From JBOFIQ01 sp051654905 (lineage in GTDB: Bacteria > Actinomycetota > Actinomycetes > Propionibacteriales > Propionibacteriaceae), in NCBI GenBank assembly GCA_051654905.1, contig JBOFYY010000111.1, positions 124,001 to 188,000 on the forward strand: 64,000 nt of DNA, read 5' to 3'. How positions within the stretch are numbered: the first letter of the stretch is position 1; every line of letters starts with the position of its first letter. The notes under the pieces are model-generated. The model had not been told where the DNA came from and did no database searches. It saw only the letters and a list, made by a program, of their open reading frames with translations. Of the stretch, positions 57,502 through 64,000 are shown in pieces. The position numbers and the translations under genes were made by a program.

Positions 57502-60500
57502 ATATCTCCCCTATCAAACCTTTCGATATCGCTAACGATATTGAAACCGGAACTGTGCTTATCGAAGCTAGTGCTGGAACTGGAAAAACTTACACTATTG
57601 CATCATTAGTAGCCCGCTATATTGCTGAAGGCGTACCACTTAACTCCATGATGATCGTGACCTTTTCTAGGATGGCAACCCAAGAGTTACGTTCTCGTAT
57701 CCGCGAGCGCTGTGAAACCGTATTACAAGGCTTGGAAGCACATCTAGCTAATAAGACTGACGCTGCTATTACGGATCCTGTTACGCAATTTATTCTTGCT
57801 TCTTCTGCGATAAATGTCGTTACTGCTCACCATAATCTTTCTGACGCGCTAGCTGATTATGATGCAGCTACAATCGCTACCACCCATGAGTTCTGCCATC
57901 GTATGATCAGCAGCTTGGGATCCTTAGCACCTCAGCCTGGACGAGAACAATTCTCTCAAGATCTCACCGAACTAACTCAAGAAGTAGCTCTGGACGTCTG
58001 GCTGGAGATGTTTTCTGCAACCTCAGCTAAAAGAGCCCCTATCACCATTGATGAGGCTCTCACTATTACTAAAAAAGCTTTACTCGATATTCATCTTCAA
58101 CTATGTTCTTACGATAAGCACGATGTATCCAGACAACGAGTTCAGCTAGCTAAACGAGCCCGAGAGCTGGCTTATGAGCGAAAAACTCGACGAGGCATCA
58201 CCACCTACGACGATATGGTGTCTTCGCTGCTGCTGGCCTTAGAACATCCAGAATTGGGGCATTACGCCTGCCAACGGCTTTCGCAACGTTTCCCGGTGGT
58301 ACTTATAGACGAGTTCCAAGATACCGACCCGCAACAGTGGCAAATTATTTCTAAAGCTTTCATCAGTCAAACTAGCCAAGTTTTTCTAATTGGTGACCCG
58401 AAACAAGCTATCTACGGTTTTCGTGGCGCCGATATTTACAGCTATCTAGCTGCTGCTAAAGCTACGACCAAATATTCGCTTGCCACAAACTGGCGCTCAG
58501 ATGATGCTTTAGTAACTGCGATCAGCAATATTTTGAAACCTATCAACTTAGGTCATCGCGATATCACTGTCACAGAAGTAGCTGCTCGTCACAAAAATGA
58601 CCGCATTAAAGTTACACAAGCCCGCTGGCAACCTCCGCTAAGACTTCGGATACTTCCTTGTCAGTCAGATGGTTCAGATTCCATTGCCACGATCAGATCT
58701 CTTATTGACGCTGATCTTATTGACGATATCTCTGGATTGATAGCGTCCGAAGCTACTATTAACGTCGGCTCCGCATCCGAACCTGAATGGCGTCCTGTCA
58801 GCCACAGCGATATCGCTATTTTAGTTAGTACTAATAGAGCCGGAAACCGGATTTCACAAGCACTGACTGATGCTGCAATCCCACATATTTTTGCTGGTTC
58901 TGGAAGTGTTTTTGCTACCGAAGCTGCCCACGACTGGGTAACTCTTCTTAACGCTTTGATTGATTTACAACCAATGCTTATCCGTCAAGTAGCTTTAACT
59001 TCATTCCATGGCTGGGATACTAAGGAATTAGCTTTAGCAACAGCTGAAGATCTAACTGCACTAGGTAGCAAAGTTCGTTCATGGAGCAGAATCCTTCATA
59101 CCTACGGAATGGCTACTCTAGTAACAACTATTCTTGAATCTGGGACATTACAAGAACGTATTCTTAGCTACTCCGGTGGCGAAAGAATCCTTACAGATCT
59201 TCACCATATCGGAGAAAATCTTATTAAAGTTTCTTACCGTAATACTGGCATCCGCGGTGTTCTTGACTGGTTGCAATCTCAAATTTCTGCATCGAGCAGC
59301 GATATTGATGATGTTAACCGTCGGCTAGAAACTGATGCTGACGCAGTGAAGATCATGACAATTCATCGTGCTAAAGGGCTTGAATTTCCTATCGTTTATC
59401 TGCCGGAAGCTAGCGACAAATGGGACCGCAGCAAAGATACCGGATACCCTTTCGTGGTCCACCAAACTAGCGCTATTGATATGGACCAACGGATACTTGA
59501 TGTGGGAGCAAGTTCTGCAACAGTTGAACGTAAAGAACGCTACTTAGCAGGCCTCGATGAGAATCGCGGAGAAGATTTACGTACCTTGTATGTAGCACTG
59601 ACTCGCGCTCAATCTAGAGTCACTATGTGGTGGGCTCCTTCAGCTAATTTAGGAGCTTCTTCACTACACCGTACGTTATCTGCTGGCACAAAAAATGATA
59701 TCAACCCACTCGCCAGCTATCCGATTACAGAACTTGCTGAACTACAGATACCCGATGATATTGCTGTGCAATATGTTCAATCATCAGCAACACTATCGCC
59801 ACCACGAACACCAACTCCACAACTGGGAGACTCCGTAGCTGCTCGTGCACAACGTCAAATTGACCAAAGTTGGCGACGAACGTCGTATTCTGCACTAACT
59901 GCCGCAGTTCATGGGACTGCTCCGGCTGAACTTATTGGTAAAGAATCTGATGAACCAGAATCTGCTAGCCCTGGCGATCTCAGTTCTTCTACCACCAAGC
60001 AACCAAGCAAGGCCACCCCATCACCTATGGCTACTATGGCTGGCGGAACTAATTTCGGCACGCTTGTCCACAGTATTTTGGAACAGCTTGATCCGATGTC
60101 TATCAATCTGGAAGCTGAACTTACTGATCTTTGTCAAGAGCAGCTTCGCCGAATCATGATTAAAGATTTAGCTCCGCAGGATCTTGCTACTGCTTTACTT
60201 GCTGCGGTAACGACTCCGTTAGGCCCGCTAGCTAACGGACGTTCTCTTTCTCAAATACCTGTCAACGACCGATTAGCTGAGCTTGATTTTGAGATACCAC
60301 TAGGAAACGCTAACCATTATGCCTTCTTAAGTGATGTCGCAGATATCATCGAAAAGTTTCTTCCGGTAGATGATATTTTGTCCACCTATCCTAAAGCGCT
60401 ACGAATGCACGGTTTAGATCAACAGTCCTTACATGGTTTTATGACAGGCTCTATTGATGCATTGCTACGCGTCGATGATCGTCATCTAGTTGTTGACTAC

Positions 60501-60818
60501 AAAACAAACCGAATTGCACCGCCTACTACAGATCTTCTTGTTGAACATCACACGCTAGCAGCTATGGCCGAAACCATGATTTCCTCTCACTACCCGCTAC
60601 AAGCATTACTGTATTCAGTTGCTACCCATCGTTTCCTACGTTGGCGCCTACCAAACTATGATCCCGAAACTCATCTTGGTGGAATCCTCTATCTCTTTGT
60701 CCGCGGTATGGCTGGACCAGCATCAGCACAAGACGACTTCAGCTATGGCGTTTTCCAGTGGAAACCACCAGCTGCTCTGGTGGTAGCCCTTTCTGATCTC
60801 ATCGGAGGATGTCAATGA
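57498..60818 (+). CDS. recB: Exodeoxyribonuclease V beta subunit (helicase-nuclease)
   Basis: A 1106-residue RecB. Motif I is EASAGTGKTYTIASLV (about residues 19-34), II LIDEFQDTDPQQWQ, III LIGDPKQAIYGFRGADIYSY, and TIHRAKGLEFPIVYLPEASD belongs to motif V. The C-terminal nuclease domain has GTLVHSILEQL (His), GSIDALLRVDDRHLVVDYKT with the Asp and D-Y-K residues, and a QALLYSVATHRFL helix. It is thus a complete helicase plus PD-(D/E)XK nuclease. It overlaps recC and recD, so the three are co-translated. Confidence 0.95.
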   Translation: MNISPIKPFDIANDIETGTVLIEASAGTGKTYTIASLVARYIAEGVPLNSMMIVTFSRMATQELRSRIRERCETVLQGLEAHLANKTDAAITDPVTQFILASSAINVVTAHHNLSDALADYDAATIATTHEFCHRMISSLGSLAPQPGREQFSQDLTELTQEVALDVWLEMFSATSAKRAPITIDEALTITKKALLDIHLQLCSYDKHDVSRQRVQLAKRARELAYERKTRRGITTYDDMVSSLLLALEHPELGHYACQRLSQRFPVVLIDEFQDTDPQQWQIISKAFISQTSQVFLIGDPKQAIYGFRGADIYSYLAAAKATTKYSLATNWRSDDALVTAISNILKPINLGHRDITVTEVAARHKNDRIKVTQARWQPPLRLRILPCQSDGSDSIATIRSLIDADLIDDISGLIASEATINVGSASEPEWRPVSHSDIAILVSTNRAGNRISQALTDAAIPHIFAGSGSVFATEAAHDWVTLLNALIDLQPMLIRQVALTSFHGWDTKELALATAEDLTALGSKVRSWSRILHTYGMATLVTTILESGTLQERILSYSGGERILTDLHHIGENLIKVSYRNTGIRGVLDWLQSQISASSSDIDDVNRRLETDADAVKIMTIHRAKGLEFPIVYLPEASDKWDRSKDTGYPFVVHQTSAIDMDQRILDVGASSATVERKERYLAGLDENRGEDLRTLYVALTRAQSRVTMWWAPSANLGASSLHRTLSAGTKNDINPLASYPITELAELQIPDDIAVQYVQSSATLSPPRTPTPQLGDSVAARAQRQIDQSWRRTSYSALTAAVHGTAPAELIGKESDEPESASPGDLSSSTTKQPSKATPSPMATMAGGTNFGTLVHSILEQLDPMSINLEAELTDLCQEQLRRIMIKDLAPQDLATALLAAVTTPLGPLANGRSLSQIPVNDRLAELDFEIPLGNANHYAFLSDVADIIEKFLPVDDILSTYPKALRMHGLDQQSLHGFMTGSIDALLRVDDRHLVVDYKTNRIAPPTTDLLVEHHTLAAMAETMISSHYPLQALLYSVATHRFLRWRLPNYDPETHLGGILYLFVRGMAGPASAQDDFSYGVFQWKPPAALVVALSDLIGGCQ

Positions 60819-62626
60819 AAACCTTGCTCTCTGCTAATGCACCTGAGCTACTCCAAGAATTTAATGCCGCTGGTGTTCTTGATGCTGCTGACGTTCAGAT
60901 AGCTCGTCGTCTCATGAAGCTATGCCAAGATACTGATCAAACCGTAGCGTTAGCTACTGCACTAACAATTCGGGCGCTACGAGCTGGTTCGGTATGTATC
61001 GATTTAACAAGTATTGCTGAGCAAAACTTTGATACTGACGACATAGTTCTCGATATTTCTCATCTTCCTTGGCCAGACCCTGTCGCATGGATTGCAGCTG
61101 TCGAAGCTAGTCCGATGGTGACGCTAGGAGAATCAACAACTGACACTATCCGCCGCCCATTACGTATGGTAGACGGCAACCTTTATCTAGAGCGTTACTG
61201 GGAATACGAAGAAGCGGTACGGCAGCAACTTTTATCTCACCGTAATCTTGATATGCCTATTGTTGAAGACTCCTTAGCTGCTTCCTTAACACGTTATTTC
61301 CCGCGATCACCAGAACTTTCAGCAGCCGAAGATGACTTACAAGCAGCGGCAGCTCAAGCAGCGGCACGTCATAGCATTAGTGTCGTAGCAGGTGGGCCTG
61401 GAACTGGAAAAACCACAACTGTTGCAAAAATATTAGCTGTCTTATCGGAACAGTCAGATAGCAAGCTCCAGATCGCACTTGCTGCTCCCACCGGGAAAGC
61501 AGCTGCTCGACTTTCTGAATCGTTACGTAGCGAACTAGAAAAACCAGATTCGCTGTTATCTTGTCTTGCCCCAGAGATTCGAGAACAGCTACATGAACTA
61601 TCTGCAACTACTTTGCATAGACTTTTGGGATATCGTCCCGACAATCGCACTCGTTTCCGCCACGATTGCAACAATCCGCTCCCCTACGACGTGATCGTCG
61701 TAGATGAAAGTTCTATGGTTTCGATTCATCTAATGGATCGATTACTTGCTGCTATTGCCCCTAATTCCCGACTTATTTTAGTTGGCGATCCCGACCAATT
61801 AGCTTCTGTCGAAGCCGGAACCGTACTTTCCGATATTGTTCGCGCAAAACAGAATAAAGTCGGAGTGACTGTTCTATCGCACACCTGGCGTTTTGGAGCC
61901 CAAATAGATAGGTTAGCCCGCGCTATTAGAGAGGGTGATCCAAAAGCAGCACTTAGTGTTCTTGAGCTAGGCGGAGATACTGAAATCTTGCCCTTCGATG
62001 TGTCTAGCAGTACCGATATTACTGATCTAAGATCACGTGTTGTTAAAACGCATGAAGCAATTTATCGCGCCGCAGCCAAAGGAGATGCCGAACATACTCG
62101 CCTAGCCCTCAATGCGATGGATTCGCACCGCGTATTATGCGCTCATAACCACGGACCATTCGGAATTACTTCTTGGCAACACACTATTGAAGGCTGGTTA
62201 GCTGAAGCATCACCAGATTTCTACTCTGAATCTCAGGATTTCTATGTAGGCAGACCACTACTTATTTCTCAAAACTGCCGCGATATTTCATTAAATAACG
62301 GTGATACTGGTGTGGTCGTTGCTACTGAACAAGGGCCACGAGCTGCTTTTATCTGTCATGGCGAAATTGCATATTTCTCTTCTGCACAGTTGCCCAATGT
62401 TTCAACATTGCACGCTATGACAGTTCATAAGTCGCAAGGATCACAATATGAGCATGTTACGTTGATTCTTCCCCCCGTAGGATCGCCATTACTACGTCGA
62501 GAGTTGCTTTACACTGCCGTAACCCGTGCCAAGAAAAAAGTAACCATCATTGGCTCAGAAGACGCTATTACTCAAGCAATAACTAGTGAGCTACAGCGGG
62601 CTTCTGGGCTTGGCAATCGACTCTAG
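60809..62626 (+). CDS. recD: Exodeoxyribonuclease V alpha subunit (5'-3' helicase)
   Basis: A 605-residue RecD. Motif I is VAGGPGTGKTTTVAKILAVL, II VVDESSMVSIHLMDRLL, III LVGDPDQLASVEAGTVLSDI, and the C-terminal motifs are MTVHKSQGSQYEHVTLILPP and LLYTAVTRAKKKVTIIGS. It overlaps recB by 10 bp. The stop TAG at 62624-62626 overlaps the stop of convergent nudC within the palindrome CTAG. Confidence 0.95.
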   Translation: MSMKTLLSANAPELLQEFNAAGVLDAADVQIARRLMKLCQDTDQTVALATALTIRALRAGSVCIDLTSIAEQNFDTDDIVLDISHLPWPDPVAWIAAVEASPMVTLGESTTDTIRRPLRMVDGNLYLERYWEYEEAVRQQLLSHRNLDMPIVEDSLAASLTRYFPRSPELSAAEDDLQAAAAQAAARHSISVVAGGPGTGKTTTVAKILAVLSEQSDSKLQIALAAPTGKAAARLSESLRSELEKPDSLLSCLAPEIREQLHELSATTLHRLLGYRPDNRTRFRHDCNNPLPYDVIVVDESSMVSIHLMDRLLAAIAPNSRLILVGDPDQLASVEAGTVLSDIVRAKQNKVGVTVLSHTWRFGAQIDRLARAIREGDPKAALSVLELGGDTEILPFDVSSSTDITDLRSRVVKTHEAIYRAAAKGDAEHTRLALNAMDSHRVLCAHNHGPFGITSWQHTIEGWLAEASPDFYSESQDFYVGRPLLISQNCRDISLNNGDTGVVVATEQGPRAAFICHGEIAYFSSAQLPNVSTLHAMTVHKSQGSQYEHVTLILPPVGSPLLRRELLYTAVTRAKKKVTIIGSEDAITQAITSELQRASGLGNRL

Positions 62627-63513
62627 TCCCAATCTGGAGAAGGTAGCTGTTCTTGCCGCCATTGGTTGATCACCCATGCAGCAATAGAAGCACTTGCTGC
62701 GGGAATCGTAATAGTTCCTGACTCCAACGCTTGAGTTATCTCACTACGCGAAAAGAATCGAGCATCGTTGATTTCGGCACGATCAGGGTTAATATCTGTT
62801 GTTGCTGCGCGCGCTACTGCAGCAAACATCAACGATCGAGGAAACGGCCAAGGCTGATCTGCTAAATGATGAACCCCAGATAAAGTTATGCCTACTTCTT
62901 CCCACACTTCACGATGTACTGCTTGTGTTACAGATTCTCCAGCTTCCACAAAACCAGCTAACAGCGAGTAGCGGTTTTGATCCCAAGAGGTATGGTTTCC
63001 TAGTAATAATCGATCCTGATCGTCTAGAACTGCCACGATCATAGCTGGGTCATGACGTGGAAAATGCTCGCTATTGCATTGCTCACAGCGCCGAGAAAAT
63101 CCTCCTGGTTGTGGAGATGTTGCCCCAGAGCAGAGGCTACAAAAAGAGGTTTGTGCATGCCATGCAGCTAACGCACATGCGGTCATGGCACATTCGAGGT
63201 CTTCTTGAGATAGTCGATGAGCACACTCACGTAAGCTGACATAGGATTCATCATTTTTACTGTGCTGAGCAAATAATGGCGCCCCTTGGCATAGCCCTAG
63301 GAAGAATAGTGCCGAATTTTCAGTTGTGATAGGAAACCAAGCTAATTGATCGCCTTGCAGAGCGATTCGACTACGTGCATCTACTACAACGTAGCGAGCT
63401 TGCGGATGTTGTTGAAGTTCTCTGAGTGATTCAGCAGTACGTAAATGTGCTGCTCTATCAACTAGTGCTTTTGTCATCCATGAGTTCACATATGTCAGAT
63501 TACGCCTGTTCAA
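62623..63513 (-). CDS. nudC: NAD(+)/NADH diphosphatase NudC
   Basis: A 296-residue Nudix hydrolase that cleaves NAD(H) and may remove NAD caps from RNA. The zinc ribbon is CSLCSG and CEQCNS, the Nudix box is GFVEAGESVTQAVHREVWEEVG, and the NudC-specific motif is DQPWPFPRSLM (consensus SQPWPFPxS). The frame overlaps the upstream helicase end by 14 bp; an ATG at 63477 (MTKALVDRAAHLR) is an alternative start. Its place beside an AdnB-like gene matches mycobacteria (Rv3199c, Rv3201c). Confidence 0.93.
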   Translation of the reverse strand: MNRRNLTYVNSWMTKALVDRAAHLRTAESLRELQQHPQARYVVVDARSRIALQGDQLAWFPITTENSALFFLGLCQGAPLFAQHSKNDESYVSLRECAHRLSQEDLECAMTACALAAWHAQTSFCSLCSGATSPQPGGFSRRCEQCNSEHFPRHDPAMIVAVLDDQDRLLLGNHTSWDQNRYSLLAGFVEAGESVTQAVHREVWEEVGITLSGVHHLADQPWPFPRSLMFAAVARAATTDINPDRAEINDARFFSRSEITQALESGTITIPAASASIAAWVINQWRQEQLPSPDWD

Positions 63514-64000
63514 GGTTTTTATCTTGCCTACTATTTTCTCCCAAATCCAGTATCAATTTCGTCAAACCTGCTCGATCTGGAAGTTCGTTAGCTTCAACAA
63601 GTCGATCCGAACGAACGTAGTAAAATGCTGCGCGTACTCGCGATATTTCTATATTTTCAAGTTCGGCCCAAGCCAACCGGTATAGCGCTAATTGCAAAGA
63701 ATCAGCTCTCTGGTTCTTAGAGGTTTTCCAATCAACTACTAGCCAATCATCTCCGTCACGATATACCGCATCGATACGTCCTCGGACCGTATGCGCAATA
63801 CCTTCTTGGCTTAATGTCAAGGTAAAAGCTTGCTCAACTCTTGCTGGTGCACGATTACCAAATAGGCCATTTTCAAAACGTTCACACAGCTTATTGAAAT
63901 CTTCAACATCGATATTCGGATATAGCTCGTCCTCATCTTCTAGTAATGATGCAGGAGTTTGATCGAAACGTCTTTCTACCCAGTTATGAAAGTGAGTACC
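63500..64000 (-). CDS. AdnB/UvrD-like helicase-nuclease, C-terminal fragment
   Basis: An open frame with no stop runs from the right edge to 63500, about 166 residues. It is the RecB-type nuclease domain: GTHFHNWVERRF (His), GRIDAVYRDG (Asp), WLVVDWKTSK (D-x-K) and an LQLALYRLAWAEL helix, so the nuclease centre appears complete. The helicase part lies outside the window. In mycobacteria the gene next to nudC is the AdnAB subunit Rv3201c, which makes this the likeliest identity; a recB-like paralogue is possible. Confidence 0.82.
   Translation of the reverse strand, partial: GTHFHNWVERRFDQTPASLLEDEDELYPNIDVEDFNKLCERFENGLFGNRAPARVEQAFTLTLSQEGIAHTVRGRIDAVYRDGDDWLVVDWKTSKNQRADSLQLALYRLAWAELENIEISRVRAAFYYVRSDRLVEANELPDRAGLTKLILDLGENSRQDKNLEQA

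Overview
The window comes from a low-GC actinobacterium; by eye the sequence is roughly mid-40s % GC. The evidence is the gene set and gene order: WhiB1 and WhiB7, a SigR/RshA redox sigma pair, PdtaS, a fused 2-oxoglutarate enzyme (Kgd), UPF0182, PPA1309, the 24-residue ribosomal protein bL37, DUF6104, and several gene neighbourhoods that match those known from mycobacteria and streptomycetes. I cannot name the genus. I see no mobile-element genes, CRISPR array or rRNA.

Layout. (1) 1-14778, minus strand: a conserved housekeeping block read rho, rpmE, prfA, a Ski2-like DUF3516 helicase, prmC, tsaC, two small AtpI/AtpZ-type membrane genes, then atpB-E-F-H-A-G-D-C. A perfect CRP/GlxR-type palindrome lies at its ATP synthase end. 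The undecaprenyl-phosphate sugar transferase gene (rfe/wecA) that mycobacteria carry in this block is absent. (2) 15099-21687, plus strand: tRNA-Arg(CCG), two tandem paralogous GT87-like membrane glycosyltransferases, kgd and its small DUF6104 partner. (3) 21857-28163: a lipoprotein gene broken at an A6 tract, then whiB1, pdtaS, bL37, rshA-sigR with an exact SigR-type promoter, rsgA and a HisN-like phosphatase. (4) 28173-33075: a peptide ABC transporter operon, followed by tRNA-fMet. (5) 33361-40940: UPF0182, PPA1309, a YlbL-like PDZ protein with a degenerate Lon domain, DUF2342, a YgjP-like metallopeptidase and a ThiF-like protein.

(6) 40965-51003 is the accessory-looking part: a LysR regulator facing an eight-gene operon for a 2-oxo acid dehydrogenase complex (E1 alpha, E1 beta, E2, E3), a lone PF13303-type EIIC permease, phosphotransbutyrylase, butyrate kinase and a D-2-hydroxyacid dehydrogenase. 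Together these could convert 2-hydroxy or 2-oxo acids through acyl-CoA and acyl-phosphate to ATP. (7) 51170-52010: whiB7 behind a leader of about 0.4 kb. The leader has a 71-codon upstream ORF with a strong ribosome binding site and an intrinsic terminator before whiB7. A near-duplicate sequence in the uORF and the terminator suggests antibiotic-responsive attenuation. (8) 52011-64000: uvrD2, the recC-recB-recD operon, nudC and the C-terminal end of an AdnB-like helicase-nuclease.

The most interesting signals are the whiB7 attenuator, the 2-oxo acid to ATP operon with its orphan EIIC, the PDZ-Lon protein that has lost its Ser-Lys dyad, the glycine-poor c-subunit of ATP synthase, and the hairpin that seems to start the whiB1 transcript.
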